A stretch of 64,000 nucleotides of DNA from Tillandsia leiboldiana (GCA_029204045.2 CM055076.1:11508069-11572068); one strand, 5' to 3'; shown: positions 21,439-34,849, numbered from the stretch's first letter. Notes: a model not told the origin generated them from the letters alone. Program-made: numbers and translations.

Positions 21439-22081
21439 TGTGGACTGAGCCTATATTTTCATATGGGTAAATTTGAGGCCTGTATATGGAGTGAGCCTTA
21501 TTTAATAAAGGGTTGAATTCATTTATTAGGCCTCTTTGAATTGGACTTGGGCTCCAAGTTGATTAGGGCTCATTTGAATTTTGTTTGGAATTGAATCTGG
21601 ATACAAAGAAATTCCTATTTATTTCGATATCCCCTTTTATTTTATTTTATTTGGGGTCAGAAAAAAAAATTCCTTATTTTATCTTAGGATCCGAAGAAAT
21701 CACCATTATTTTATTTTGATGTGGGGTCCAAAGAAATCCCCTTTTTAAAATAATTTGGGGTCTGGCGAAATTCCCGTTATTTTATTTTTGATTTGGGGTC
21801 CGAAGAAATTCATTTTTTTTAAAAAATAATAATAATTTGGGGTCCGAAGAAATCCCCGTTTTTAAAATGATTTGGGATCCGAAGAAATCCCTTTTAAAAT
21901 GACTTGGGGTCCGAAGAAATCCCTGTTATTTTATTTTTGATTTGGGGTCCGAAGAAATTCCCTTTTTTTACTGAACCTAAATCCGGATGTCCGAAGAAAT
22001 CACCCGAACCGGCTTTATTAAACTTCTTTTTATTTTGATTTGGGGTCCGAAGAAATCCCCTTTATTTTATTTCTGATTTGG
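21439..22081 (+). repeat. LTR H, third segment: GGGGTCCGAAGAAATCCC tandem tract
   Basis: After 150 bp that continue the GTGGACTGAGCCTATATT repeat, roughly a dozen units of TTTGGGGTCCGAAGAAATCC separated by TTTATTTT-like spacers fill 21640-22081. The same units in opposite orientation occupy 44640-45297, including a CGGGTGATTTCTTCGG variant. C1 begins inside the last unit. Confidence 0.8.
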
Positions 22082-22992
22082 TGTAGTAACCATGATTTTT
22101 GAAACTAAATTTTTAAAGTTTAAATAATTTTCGAAATTTATTAATTGGCAAAAATAGATTATTAGTAGTGTAAAAGTGGCCCAAAAATATCGACTTTTGA
22201 TCGGAATTTGATCTCAAAAATCTGAGATCACTAGTGCGACCGTCTTGTCGAAACAAGAAAAATTGATATTCATATATTCTCAATCCGACGGTCGGATCTT
22301 CCGCAAATCAGCGGCGAAAAACCGGGTCCCACAACTTAAGTGGAATAGTAAAATGAATAGTAACCCTGATTTTTTGTCCTCTCTCGATCGGTCGTTGGCC
22401 GATTCACTGTCTATGATCCAAACATAACAGTATGAGTAGTTGATTCTAGCTGATTTCGACATTCTGAACGCAATGGCAGTGACAGAATTCACGTTTGGCG
22501 ATTCTGGTGCATCGAAATGCGTGCATTACAGTATAGCCTACAGTATATTATCGCCCGAGATTTTATTCGAGCATCAAATCAAACAAGAAAGGGCACCATT
22601 TGATAGGTCTCGACGAGCCGGACGTCGTGGCGAAGTCCGTTCCGCAATTCGACGAACCGTTTGTCTCGAAATGCGCGAAAAGTGTCAAAAAACTAATCTT
22701 TTCTATTAAAACCTATACTTTTCTTGGACCATAGGTTTTAGGGCTTTAAGTATAGGGTCCTGGTGGCATTTGTAAGCTACAGTGAGGACCTAAAGGCATA
22801 AGGTTAGTTGTAGAAGGGCTAAACCGAAATTGCACTAAACTATGCATTAAAGACATATATGGCTTTTGGTCTCCTTTGGGTGGTTACACGAGGGGCCAAC
22901 TCTGGTTGTTTTGGTTTCCTAACTCCAATGAGTTATTCCTTATAACCCCTGGGTGCGGGGATAGCTGAGGAGCCATCACCATTGAAGCTAAC

Positions 22993-23042
<50 letters not shown>

Positions 23043-25520
23043 GGAAGGTTGGAGCAAAGTTGCTCCAAATTGCTCTCTGGGGTCCCTGAGGTGCTCTCCT
23101 GCGCCCTGTGACCAAGCCTGATCTTGCTGTGAGGCTGCGCGACGCGGGGAGGAGAACCGGCCGCAACCTCTTCTTCACCAACTCCGGCGAGGTGAGTCTC
23201 TTCTTCTCTCTGGTTCTTAGCCCTTAGGACCTTAGGAAATAGCCTTTGTAGGTTGTAAGGATGCTCCCTGTCGAGCCCCAGCCCTTGGGATGGCCCCGCT
23301 TGCCAGCGGGAGAAGGTTCTCGCCGGAAACCTAGCTTTGCTCCGCCTCGGCCTTGCGTCACAACCGCTCATCCAAACGAAAAACTAAAATCATGGGTAAA
23401 AACTGTAGGACATGAGGATAACTTCCACAAAATTTGAAGGAGTTTGGTTAAGTGTGCGCGTCGCAGAACTAAACCCTAGTTTTCGAGTTATTGTGCTTCG
23501 GCCGAGCTCTTTGCTCCGGCGCCGGTGTCGCTTCGCACCGCCGGAAACTTGCCGGAGAAGCTTCCTGGGATCAAGATGAACCCATCCATGCTTTTGCATG
23601 GAGCCCATGCAGCTCAGATGGAGTTTCACCATTAATGGTGGAAGCTTGGGCCGAGCTTGCTCCACCGCCGCCGCCGCCGTGTCCTGTCGCCAGGCACAGG
23701 TCCAGATGACTTAGTGGGGTCGAGAAGCACCTGTAGGTGCTGTTGCATGTGGCCCAGAGGCTGTGAATGGAAATTCACCATTGTTGCCCAAGGTGGTGCC
23801 CGAGCTTCATCATCTTCTTCTTTTTCTCGGTTTGCATGGGTGCATGATGCCGAGCTTGGATGATAAATGCTCCTGCCGCCTTGTAAAGTTTTTCCAACCA
23901 AGTTAGAACCCTCAGATCCATGCATGCTCTAGCTGCCATCTTAGTTGGGAAGCTTGTGTGTTAAGAAGTTGTGCCCACCAAGTGTTTGATGAATTGCTTG
24001 AAAGAACTCGAAGTTGGTTTTAGCTATTGTTAGGCATCCAGAAATTGATCCAATGTCTTCACATGATCCTCTGAGCTTGATGTTCACTTCAGTTGCAATT
24101 TTGACTGAGTGGATCAATGTGTGGAGCATCTATGGCCATTAGAGAGCTTGGGAGCTTGGATCTTTTGGTCCAGCAGCAACTAGGCTGCAATTGGGTGAGC
24201 CCTCAGTTCCCTCTGATGTCCTGAGCATGATGCTCAACTTGGTTGGTGGTTGGCACATGCAGAAAATTAAATTATGGTAATTAGAGCCATATGTGGGTCG
24301 AATTGATCCCGGGGCTGTTTTAGTGACTTAGCAACTTCGCAGCAGTGAGACGTTGACTAATTTGAGGTCACTGAATGTGATGCTCACCTTAAAAATGGAA
24401 ATGGTCGAGTGAAAAATTGAAAAATGCCATTCGGCATATGTTAGCAAAGAAAATCATGGGCCAAAGTTTTCCTTGGGATTCGTGTTGCTGCCAAATGGTG
24501 AGCACGGTGTCCAGCAAGTCGAGGTCCACCTACTGGTGGTGACGGTTCGTTAAAATGATGTCCCGATAATAAATACGAGCGAAAACGGCTCTCAAATACG
24601 CGTAATATTGCGATTTTTGGAAACCCTAGGAGTCTAAACACAATTGTAACCTCACGTGCTATCTTGGACTATGTGTCCATGATCTCTAAGCTTTTCGTTA
24701 GGGATCCAACGACTCTCGTTGAGCAGAAATTGATTATCGGTCCGTAAATCGGCAAAATCGTCGGTTTAACGGCACCCTGGTGGCAATCACGCAATTCGAG
24801 AAATTGCGGCGGTTCCGCCCTGCTGTATGATGTGTTCCAGTAGAATCTGGTTGAGCCAGCGGCATAGGGTTGATGCCCGTATCTCCCGAAAATCTAAAAT
24901 GAATTTTTGGGAGGGGTATTTTGGTAAATTTGGCGTCAATCTGGAAAAGATCTAGGTAAGAATAGTGAGTCTATGGTTTGGGTATGTGTGAGTTGTTCCC
25001 TGATCAAAACATATGATTCAGGTTGGCACAGTCTTCGAGCATTCTGTTGGAGTCGTCGATAGTTCGCCTGCAGACAGGTGGGTTTATCTTTGGTCCGGGC
25101 TTTATCATCTCGGTCCTCTGGGGTATCGTAATTGGTCGGACCCCTGTTCTTGTGATAGCCTAGATTTCCTTGTTGAGCCTGCTCTTTTTATTGATCAACA
25201 TCACTTTTATATTGCTATATCTGCTTGATTCATTGATCATTATCAGTTATCAGCCTATATGTTGCCATGCTTGATTGATCCTTAGCTTGCTAGCTTATAT
25301 GTTGCCATGCTCGATTGATCTTTAGCTTGCTATCAGATATTATGATCCTTATCCTGGACATTTGTCATGCCTGATTGGTCATTAGTTAGTTATCACACAT
25401 TTACTCGCTTATCAGTATTTCTTGATTATTCTTGCCATTTGCCATGTGTGATTGATCAGTTATTGTTTCCTGCATTTTTATTGCATGAGTCGAGATCAGT
25501 TGGTTTCTGCTATTGTGAAG
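22082..25520 (+). mobile_element. C-family LTR C1, 3' end missing
   Basis: It starts TGTAGTAACCATG, as do C2, C3 and C4. Similarity to C2 continues through the CCGACGGTCGGATCTTCC palindromic region (about 22288-22305), a GA microsatellite and the GGTCCGGGCTTTATCATC region (about 25095-25112). It fades near 25520, where Sirevirus sequence begins. Compared with the complete 4.7-kb C2, more than 1 kb of its 3' end is absent. Open frames in the CCGGCG-rich part show no domain. Confidence 0.75.
22995..23038 (+). repeat. (GA)n microsatellite in C1
   Basis: About 21 uninterrupted GA units, at the place where other LTRs here have shorter GA runs. Confidence 0.97.
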
Positions 25521-25829
25521 TCTCTCTCGACGAAGCCAGATGATCCCATAATACCTCCTCACCGCCAACGAGCACAACAACAACAAGCAACAACCTCTAC
25601 ACCAGCAGCACAACCAGCACCTCCATCAACGTCTGATGATGATGCGTCGGTTAGCTCAATCTTTAAGGAACAACAGCGACTCTCAAACGAGCAAGAACGC
25701 ATGGCTACTGATTTCGCTGAAATGAAAGAGGATATCAAAGAAGTTAAGAAGGAACAAGCTTCTATGAACAAACGGATCAAGAAAATGTTTCAGAAGCTTG
25801 GGTGTATCAGCTCCGACGACTCTGCATAA
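25488..25829 (+). pseudogene. Chimeric open frame: C1 LTR start joined to Sirevirus coiled-coil tail
   Basis: The first ATG considered (25488) and about 11 codons come from C1, as the same DNA is found in C2 near 60110-60140. The rest encodes a proline/glutamine-rich stretch, then a charged helix (EQQRLSNEQERMATDF through KEDIKEVKKEQASMNKRI) likely to form a coiled coil, and ends KKLGCISSDDSA-like. Its place before the PPT fits the C-terminal end of the extra, envelope-like or coiled-coil ORF of Sireviruses. This assignment is by position and style only; the frame is probably not functional. Confidence 0.45.
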
Positions 25830-26520
25830 ACTTTTGTTTCTAATCTTTCTTTTGCAGGTTTTTAAGTTTTTGTTATTATTCAGCTCTCACGTTTCTTTAT
25901 TTTTGATCTATTTAACTCTCCCTAAATTTTGTAATTTTGGCTTTGTTTGTGACAAAAAGGGGGAGAGAGTTTAGAGACAACTTGAACAATGATGATGTGA
26001 ATGTGTGAACATCAAGGTAAGTATCACTTCAACTTTGACTTTGGTGAAGGGTAAGTATCACAACCTTGGTTTTTATCTTGTGATTTGTTGCATGTCCCTA
26101 CTAACTATTCGACTAACTATTTGGACATGTGTTATTACTAACAAGTTGTTTGATTACTAACAAAGCAAAGTTATGACATTTGGAATTTTATTGCTTAGAA
26201 GATATGTCAATGTTTGATTGTGATCTTATTACATATCTGAATTACTCAATGTCATGGTGAGCATAAACTCTATCTCTGTTAGGTTTTGAATGCTAAATAT
26301 TCTTGAGGTATCTAACGATCTCTTTTTGTCAAGAATGGTTTCTTTTTGCAGAGAGTACAGATGTCTAAGTCTAGAGTCTGTTTTAGGAGTTTATCTCATG
26401 TTTTTGAATTTTTGGATCTCCATTGTAAATTTTTGTTGTATGGTGATAGCAACAAAAATATCTTTTTAAATTTTCTTTAGTGGATCTGTGTTTTGTCACG
26501 AAACCGCCAAAGGGGGAGAT
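25521..26520 (+). mobile_element. 3' internal fragment of a Sirevirus (Ty1/copia)
   Basis: This stretch has a coiled-coil open frame, then about 680 bp without coding, then two polypurine tracts: AAAAAGGGGGAGAGAG near 25954-25969 and AAAGGGGGAGAT at 26509-26520, which abuts an LTR start. Repeated purine tracts before the 3' LTR are a known Sirevirus trait. The gag, pol and 5' LTR are missing. Confidence 0.7.
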
Positions 26521-26744
26521 TGTTACGGAATTTGAGTTGGCATAGTTTCGTGAAAGGTTTAAGTCTTGAAGATTGAAGATAAAGAAAGTTGCATCATATA
26601 CCTCAATCTCAAGAAAGAAGAATTCAAAAGGATCAGGTATGTTTAACTAAAGATTATTGGTGATCCGAATACTTCTTGTAGTGTAGAAACACCTGGAAGA
26701 ATTTTTAATTGCATAAAAATCAAAAACTGGTGTTCGGACATGTT

Positions 26745-26975
26745 CAGGATCCGGATCAGAGCCAGCGATCCGGATCCCGAAGGTTGTTGTTTCATACAAT
26801 ACTTCAATCCGGATCGCAGCATCTCACGATCCGGATCCCGAACGTTGAGTTTTCTGAATTGTATGAACGATCCGGATCAGGCAATCCGATCCGGATCCCG
26901 AACGTTTGATTTTCTGGAAACCGTCTTTCTTGCTACTGCAATCCGGATCGCCCAAATCCGATCCGGATCGCCGTC
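26745..26975. repeat. GATCCGGATC palindrome cluster
   Basis: Repeated 10-bp palindromes, several followed by CCGAACGTT, lie upstream of the Sirevirus TATA box. Palindromic repeats in this place have been described for Sirevirus LTRs; a regulatory role is inferred. Confidence 0.8.
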
Positions 26976-27035
26976 CGTTAAAATTCCAGAAATGGTAGGT
27001 TTTTGATTCTTATCTCCTTCCAAATGTTTCTAACC

Positions 27036-27043
27036 TATAAATA
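27036..27043 (+). promoter_or_regulatory. TATA box of Sirevirus LTR
   Basis: TATAAATA lies about 515 nt into the LTR, after the palindrome cluster. Confidence 0.6.
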
Positions 27044-27817
27044 GACCCTATGACTCTTTTTCTAGGGTTAATCCATTTAATCCAAATAATCCACATAGAG
27101 CCGTCATAATCAAATATCATCTTATACGACCCTAGATCCACATATAGAGAAGAAAGGAAATCATTAGATAATACTCTATGTTTCTTCATCTATATTGATT
27201 AGTTTGATTCTAGGTTTTCATACTCACATCTTGAGTTGAATCAAACTAATGAATACTTAGATGGTATTTCCTATCTATCTTTGATCTAAGTATTCGGCGG
27301 ATCATCACCACCCAAAAACAACGATTTCCCCAAAATCGGCGCGTGGATTCGCGTGTCCTTGTGGATTCAAGGTTCAACCGCTCTCGTGGATTCGGAGCGA
27401 GGCACGTTCGTGGATTCGAAGGGTGCTACTGGGTGAAGACCGTGGATTCGGTCGGACGTCGTGGATTCGACGTTGGACGCCGTGGATTCGGCGTTGGGCG
27501 CAGATCGTGGATTCGAGAAGCGTCGTGGAGCGAGCGGAGAAGATCCTCTAGGAGCGTATGGAAAAGGTTGAGTCGTAAGTGTGTACGGTAAATCACCTTG
27601 TACGTGTTTTAATTCTAGTGGATTTCTGCCGTGTTATCGGTCCCGTGCTTTTTTACTCCGGTTTGGAGTTTTCCACGTAAAAATCTTGCGTGTTATTTTT
27701 ATTTCCGCATTGGGTTTTTTATCGCAATGATTTTTGAGTGTTTATACGTTTACACCTATTCACCCCCCTCTAGGTGTTTCTTCCCCTATTTAGATCTATA
27801 TTACATATAACCCAACA

Positions 27818-30029
27818 ATTCTCTTACGTACGAATTAAAGAGAAATTAATTAAAGATAAAGTACGACTATATAAGGGATCCCGATTATCGAAAGAAAAGA
27901 AAAGAAAAATAAAAAAAACCCTAATCGGTGAGAAAAGAAAAGAAAAGAAAAGACGGAACCCTAGCCGGAAGAAAGGGAAAGGAGAAAGAGAAGGAGCCCG
28001 ATCTTCCCGGACACCGAACCGAAGGCAAGAACGCGACCGGACAACCTTCCCGTCGATCTTCGGTTAGTAAAATAATTGATTTAAATTATTTGGGATTTTT
28101 CCGTCGTCTCTTTCGTTGAGTTCTTGGTTTCTTGTTATCGGACCTCCGATCGACGTTTTGGTTGTTCGTCGATCGTTGGTTTAGTCATTAGAATTATCGT
28201 GTATTTATTCGGGAATTTTTGGGGATGTTTCGTTGGAACATAGTGCGTTAACGGGAGGCCGCCGCCGTCGTTACCATGTTCGTGGGGTCGTCGCCGGAGT
28301 CGCACGGGAGCGAAAACGGAGAAGAAAACCGAAAAAGGGGCATTACTGTTCACCCCGTACGGGTTTCTCAGCCCGCGGTCCACGAGCCAGAGCGTGCACC
28401 CGGCGCACGCCCCACGGCGCGGAAGCCGCAGACCCGGCGCACGCCTTCGTGCGCCGGCCCGGCCCGCTCAGGCGCGGTGCACGCAACAGCGTGCACCCGG
28501 TGTGTGCCGCAGGCCCGTGCGACCGTGACCCCGGTGCGCGCTCGTGTCGTGCACCGGCCCGGCCCAGAATGCGCGGTGCACGCTTCCTGCGTGCACCCGG
28601 CGCATTCCGCGCAGCCGCCGACGCTGTAAACTCGGCCCGCGCCTGCCCTGTGCACCACCCGACAGCCCAAAGTTCGGTGGCTCCGTTTGGGTCCGTTTTT
28701 CCACCGTTTTGAGCGCCGTCTTCGCCGTTGGGATCACAATCTCCGCGGTTTTCTTGGCATGGCAACTTGGGATCTTTTTGGTCACTGTTTTATTAAGTCG
28801 GGTGCTAATTTTGCCGACGCTCCGCGCCTCGACGAAATCGTCGGGGGCGCGCCGTCGGGTCTCTTTTCTCATCATTCCCGCAGTCGGGGCCTTCTTGGTT
28901 TTAACCATTGACGTCCCGAGTGGGCTACCGGTTGAGGATTGAGTTTTGTTGGACTTTTCCGTCAAAAAGAGTAAATTGGGTCTTGTGTTTTCGGATGTTA
29001 GTACACGCTTTTGACTATAGTTATCCTTGCGGACTTTCTTTAGGTCCAGACGCGCAGCGGGGGTGCGCGAAGGATTCGGGTGTTCCGATCTCTCTTCAAA
29101 TAGGTGGGTACGGTTGCGATAAGTGCAACAAGTGCAGTAAGTGCATCTATCGTCATTAAAGTGCTCTTAATTTATCTAACAAAGTAGATGGACAGTTTAA
29201 CCTTTCGCATAATTGTGTTTTTATCTAACAATTGAAGCGGCTGCGGTCGCAATGCTCATGACACGCCGATCTCGGCAAATCCGTTTTCGGATGCTGCACG
29301 TACACAGGCGGATTGGCCTCCGCATGGGTGTACTTTTCCGGAAGAGTGGTCTCTTATGACCCGTGTTCCTCACAAAGGGGTGGGAGCCGTGAGGACCCCT
29401 TCGCGCTCGCTGGGAATAGCACACCAGCACCGTGAAGGGGTTAAATGCATCAAAGAAGTGTTTGCGCACGAGGGGAGACTTTAGTCTCTCCGACAAATAA
29501 TCTGGGGTTGGTGCCCAATTAAATTGATAAATCTGGGGTTGGGGCCCAGCTTAATATGTGCAGGGTTTTAGCGAAAGGTTCTGGTGTTTTCGGTTTGCTC
29601 CTTATTCCTTATTGTTATTAGACATCTACTTTGTTTGTCACTGACATTACCCACTCCGTGACAGGCGTTACGAGGTGCGTTAGCCGGGAGGGCGTTGAGA
29701 CTGTGTCGCGAGGGCCATAGTCAGAACACTTGGTTTTTATTATCTCATTTCTCTTACGCTTAACGTAGTTAATTTGCTTGTGGGTCGTAATATTCGTGGA
29801 CATGTATTACTTAGCGCTGTGGATGAGTTGTACTTTTATAGTTTGGTTCTGTTGGTGATGTTTTCTTATGCGGCACGTTTTCATGATAAACCAAATGACT
29901 TCGAAAAGGTTTTCTCAAAACGAAGTGCCGTGTGGGCACGGGTTTTGCAACCGCTGGCTTTATCCTTTCTAAACAGTGATGCCGCTTTAATATTCTGCTT
30001 TGATAGACTCAAAACCCCCGGGGGCGTGA
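27818..30029 (+). mobile_element. E-family LTR E1, 5' end missing
   Basis: It matches, in opposite orientation, LTRs 32406-34849 and 39467-41933: the ACGTACGAATTAA region (27826), an AAAAGAAAAG leader, a GC-rich block (28370-28640), TTTGTTTGTCACTGACATT (about 29630) and the terminus CCCCCGGGGGCGTGACA. About 450 bp of the 5' end are absent where it meets the Sirevirus LTR. More diverged than the other two E LTRs, so older. Confidence 0.8.
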
Positions 30030-30872
30030 CAGGCTCACTCCCAAAAAGCAAGAAAATCCTCCTCTAGAAGGCTTAGGGACCAACTTGAAACACCCGAGTT
30101 GCTCCCTCCTGTTTTCTCTCACAAACTCGGCCAAGTCTCAAAGGTTGGTGTCTCCTCGGCCACCCTCGCACCCTTGGCCTGCTTTGGTGAACGCATGAGA
30201 TTAAGAGGATGCACAAAAGCCAAGTTTGGCCCCTCGTAATCCCACACAAGAAGCCCAAAAGCCAAACTCCATTAATGCATGTTTTTGTCCATTTTGTAAA
30301 TAACCGCTTGCACAGTCTTCCATTATCACTTAGCTCCCTTCTGTAGATCACAAATGCACCCAGAACCCTCACCTAAAAGCCACTCTCAATTTGACACATA
30401 AAACATAAGAGTTCTCGCAAAAATACTCGCTTTTTCGGCGTAATTCACATATTTCGAGATGCATGGGTCGTCAAACGCGAATTTCGTCAGCGCCATTGCG
30501 TTCAGAACGATGAAGCGGTTAAAATCGACTACCTGAACTGATATGTTCGGAGTCCAGACAGCGAATCGACTGACGTTGGTCGAGAGGGGACCGAAATCAG
30601 GGGTTACTATTCACAACTTAAGTTGTGGGCCCCGCTTTTCTTTGCTGTTTTGCGGAAGATCCGACCGTCGGATAGAAAACATGTGTATACCATTTTTACT
30701 TGTTTCGACGAGACGGTCGCACTGGTGATCTCAGATTTTCAAGATCAGACTCCGATAAAAAGGCAGAATTTCAGGGTCCAAATTCTACTATTATTTTAAT
30801 TTTTTGCCATTTAAATAATCCAGAAGAATTATTTAAACTTAAATTTCGGTTTCAAAAATCATGGTTACTACA
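30030..30872 (-). repeat. 3' LTR of short C element, truncated
   Basis: On the minus strand it starts TGTAGTAACCATG and runs through the CCGACGGTCGGATC region. It is nearly the same as the right LTR over about 30146-30872 but lacks the normal GTGACA terminus; it stops at the end of E1. Confidence 0.8.
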
Positions 30873-31740
30873 TCACCCACACCTTATAAAAAGTTTCTTC
30901 CTTGAAACTTAAACTTAACCAAACTACCAGTAAGTCTTTAACAGGTTCACAATATCTACAATGACAATCAGTCACAAAGTATCAACAACTCCAAAGCTAC
31001 ACAGTTAGACCCAATCTGATATTTCCCCATTACAGGGCAGAGTATTCCCTCAGTTCTTTTGCCAGTACGTCGTCTGCAACCAACGTGCTTACCAAAAGAA
31101 AAGCGAAATACCATAGATTTGTCGCCAACATCTAGTTGGGGACACAACTCCCATCACAGTCTCTGTGCTGATGACATAACCTCTATCAAGGGTCACTACC
31201 ACCTCGTGGACATAAATACCACCCTGGCTACTCATAGGAGAGTCTAAGTCGGTCCACAAAACTGTACAAGAGGTGGGGCCAAAATTTGAATCCAACCCAA
31301 ATCAGGGTTACAATCGGGCCGATAGGCCACTGTATCATATGACACGGGGACAACTGAAGGATCAACAACTTCCTCAAGCTTCTTGGCTAGCGGCGGGGCC
31401 GGTGCTATAATAGCAGTCTGTCACACGATTATGGCAAAAGCGGTGAGTTGACCTTTCAACCGCTGTAATCGATCCGAGCCCTCTGGCTCCACTAAAACAT
31501 CAAGCCCACGGCCCGTACCACGACCGCGGCTAACCCTGCACCAACAACGACCCCAAAGACCAGAGTGCGTACGAATGCCACTAATAACCACAACAATGAG
31601 ACTCAACTATGTTTGAACACACCTGAGCTCCAATCCACTATGCCAATACCTTGCGCTCTCACGTGAACACAAGTCATCCTAGGGTTCGTTCCTAACCAAA
31701 TCTAGGAATCGTATTCCTATTTCTCTGATACCATAAAATC
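30873..31740 (-). other. Internal region of short C element
   Basis: The left edge has minus-strand TATAAGGTGTGGGTGA as PPT and the hairpin AGTTTC/GAAACT (30892-30897 and 30904-30909). The right edge has the primer site. Between them there are only short interrupted frames and no recognisable gag or pol motif. Confidence 0.65.
31722..31733 (-). promoter_or_regulatory. Primer-binding site of short C element
   Basis: Minus-strand TGGTATCAGAGA lies 7 nt inside the LTR that begins at 31741. Confidence 0.88.
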
Positions 31741-32405
31741 TGTCACGCCCCGAGTTTCGAAAAGCAGACTAAATAATTTTTTTTTTAAATATCAGAGTTT
31801 AAAAGCAATCCAGGGCGTGAGCAGATCGCCACATGTATAGAAAATTTTCAATCCCCTTGGTGCACGGCTAAGCACTTACAACCACTATCAGAGTAGTCCA
31901 AACTACGCATTTAACTACATAAACAGTTAGCCAAATTAAAACATTATTACATTTATCCTTTACATAAATCATGCGAAATATAAATTAAACGGCGACACAA
32001 GGGCCATTGCTATCACGACAGCCTCACCAACACGTCCCGACATCCCAACACCCGAACAACCTGAAAAATGGTCACCCGGGGGGTGTGAGATACATCGACA
32101 GTGTATCCCAGTGGGCACGAAGGTTGGTGTCTCCTCGGCCACCCCCGCACCCTTGGCCTGCTTTGGTGAACGCAGGAGATTAAGAGGATGCACAAAAGCC
32201 AAGTTTGGCCCCGCGTAATCCCACACAAGAAGCCCAAAAGCCAAACTCCATTAATGCATGTTTTTGTCCATTTTGTAAATAACCCCTTGCACAGTTTTCC
32301 ATTAACACTTAACTCCCTTCTGTAGATCACAAATGCACCCAGAACCCACACCTAAAAGCCACTCTCAATTTGACACATAAAACATAAGGGTTCTAGCAAA
32401 AATAC
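31741..32405 (-). repeat. 5' LTR of short C element, left portion
   Basis: It begins TGTCACGCCCCGAG (the + strand reading of the LTR end) and matches the last part of C5 and C2, including the GGGATACACTGTCGATG stem-loop at 32080-32118. Beyond 32119 it jumps to the region shared with 30146 onwards, so about 3 kb present in C2 is deleted. It resumes at 41939 after element E. Confidence 0.85.
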
Positions 32406-34849
32406 TGTCACGCCCCGGGGGTTTTTGGGTAAAGGTAAGCGGAAAAAGCGTATATATTTTTTTCTTTATAAATAATTATCGACCTTCCCCCAGTGCGTGC
32501 CAGACCGCCACATACACACATTCACTCTTCAAGCGGACAGAGTCTCCTTTGTATATGCACGACGTCATACTTACAACAACACAATAACAACATTCAACAT
32601 ACAGTCTTTAACCACACAGTCACAGTCAACAAGTACGAGAGTGCAAAAACATTCAACCCCGTTAAGAGGAACCTACAAGTTTGCAAACGGTGTCCACTCG
32701 ACACCCATTCCTTTAAAACGTCTACATGTTCACAGTAAGGCGGCTATATCGTTTTGAAAGGATAAAACCATAGGTTTTCAAAGTAGTGCCCACACGACAC
32801 TTGATATTTGAAAGACATTTTCGAAACCCCTTTTTATATCGTAAAACGGCCGCAAAGATTGAGAACAATAATTTAAATCTATTGTGATATCAAACAACTA
32901 ACCAATCATCCAGCATGATCCACATCCACACAAATTAAACTAGTGAGAGAGAGAACAGAGATAACCAAACTAAGCGTTTTAACATAAGCCTCATACGGCC
33001 GATAGTTAAGTCTGCGTTGCCTCACCACCGTCCCGATGAACATACCTATTTGGACCTATCACGGAGTGGGTAAAGTCAGTGACAAATAAAGTAGATGTTA
33101 TAACATTAATGAACAGTAAATTCGAATGAAATACTCTGCACCGGAACCTTTCGCTATCCTTCGCCCTGAATTCACTATATTTGATTTAGTGACACCGTCC
33201 CGTCAGGGTAGTCGACGATCTCCCCACGTGACACTTACGATGCTTTTACCCCTTCACGAAGCGTGAGCGACATGTTTAGCGATCGTGAAGAGGTCCCCAC
33301 CCTACACACGTGGGGCACATGGGTCATTCAGACCACTCATCCGGAAAAGTACACCCATGCGGAGGCCAATCCGCCTATATACGTGCAGCATCCATCACCG
33401 GTTTGCCGAAGTCGGCGTAAATTAATTATCGCGACACTTGGTCGCCACAAACATTAGCAAAAGAACGGTACATAATAATGCGAAGGGTTAATTTACTGGA
33501 AACACCTCATCTACTTTATTAAACAGGTTAGTACGAACTTTTTAAATGATATACTGCACCTAATGCACTTACAGCACTTGTTGCACAAGAACCCACCTGG
33601 TTGCGAGAAAAATCGGGGTACTAGGGGTCTTTGATACTCTCCCGCTGCGCACCTGGACCTAGAGAAGTCCCCAGAAACGACAGTTAATAACGCATACAAT
33701 TATCGGAAACGAAAACCCAATTAACTCTGCGCCGTACCCCAAAACAGCGCCAAGAACCATACTTGACAACTTTCCCGCGCGCACGCACATCCCCTCCCCG
33801 CGGGCATTGTCGCCCGCGAAGGTCGCCCTCCGTCAGCGGATGTCCCGCGCGGCGCTCGCGCGTCGGCCGCCGGCCTGCGGGTGCCCCGCGCGGCTCAGGG
33901 CCGCGCGACGAGTGCCCGCGGGCCGTGCCCGCGCGGCGCCCGCGCGAAGACTGCCCGCGCGGCGCCCGCGCGGGTGTGGGCCGCGCGGCACCCATGCGGC
34001 GCCCGCCCTCGCGGTGTCCGTTCGCGCGGCGCCCTAGCGGCACCGCGCGTCTTCCCCGCCCGCACCGTGCCCTAAGTCGCTCGGCAACGGCGACGGGCGG
34101 CGGAGACGATGGAAACGGAGACGGGGAAGACATCTATACTACGAAAAGGAACCCGAAAATACTACGAACGTAAAAACACTCACCGGGTAATCCGACGGGG
34201 AACAACCGATCGCGTTCAAGCTTCCGGTACGTGGTTCAGGGTGATCGGATCCCGCCGTCTTCTTTCTCTTTCTTTCCTCCGGTTAGGGTTCCACCCTTTT
34301 CTTTTCTTTCCGTTCTCTCGGTTAGGGTTTCGTTTTCCTCTTTTACGAAAAGTGGAATTTTCCTCTCTCGTACGTACAATTAAATTCCATTTTTACTTTC
34401 CATCACCGAATAATTAATTAATTCCTTAACTAATTAATCCTACGGGATAAACTCCCACCTTTTAATCTTTGTCACCAATTAACTAATTCCTTAACTAATT
34501 AATCCTACGGGATATCCCACCTTGTAATACCCGTAACCGAATAACCAATTCTCTAACTAATTAATCGCACGAGATAAACCCACATTTTTCTCGGAAAATG
34601 TGCAGGATATTTTACACAGATTCCGATGCACGTTAAGTCACCGCGACACTAAAAACCCTGTTCCGGGAGATTCCTACATCGGATTACAGATCCGATTGCA
34701 CCGTCGGTCATCATTTTTCGTGCTCTTTCACAGAAAAATACTCATGCAACACACTGACCGACTTACAAAAACTCGATAATTTTGATTCACTCAAAGGGGT
34801 ACTTTATTAGAAAGGGGGTAAAATATTACTAAAAAATCGTGGCATTACA
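32406..34849 (-). repeat. 3' LTR of element E
   Basis: Bounded by TGTCACGCCCCGGGGG and GGCATTACA on the + strand. It includes a GC-rich block (about 33780-34080) that produces chance open frames on both strands, and repeated AACTAATTAATCCTACGGGA units near 34430-34515. Confidence 0.93.

Larger units (their letters stand above)
26521..27817 (+). repeat. Sirevirus-type LTR (1297 bp)
   Basis: It begins TGTTACGGAATTTG directly after the PPT and ends CCCAACA. It has a TATA box (27036-27043) and the CACCTATTCACCCCCCTCTA segment near the end (about 27755-27775), common in Sirevirus LTRs. Its U3 holds about nine GATCCGGATC palindromes (26745-26975) and the leader about eight copies of CGTGGATTCG (27340-27515). 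The right flank ATTCT has no visible partner because the left part of the element is gone. Confidence 0.8.
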
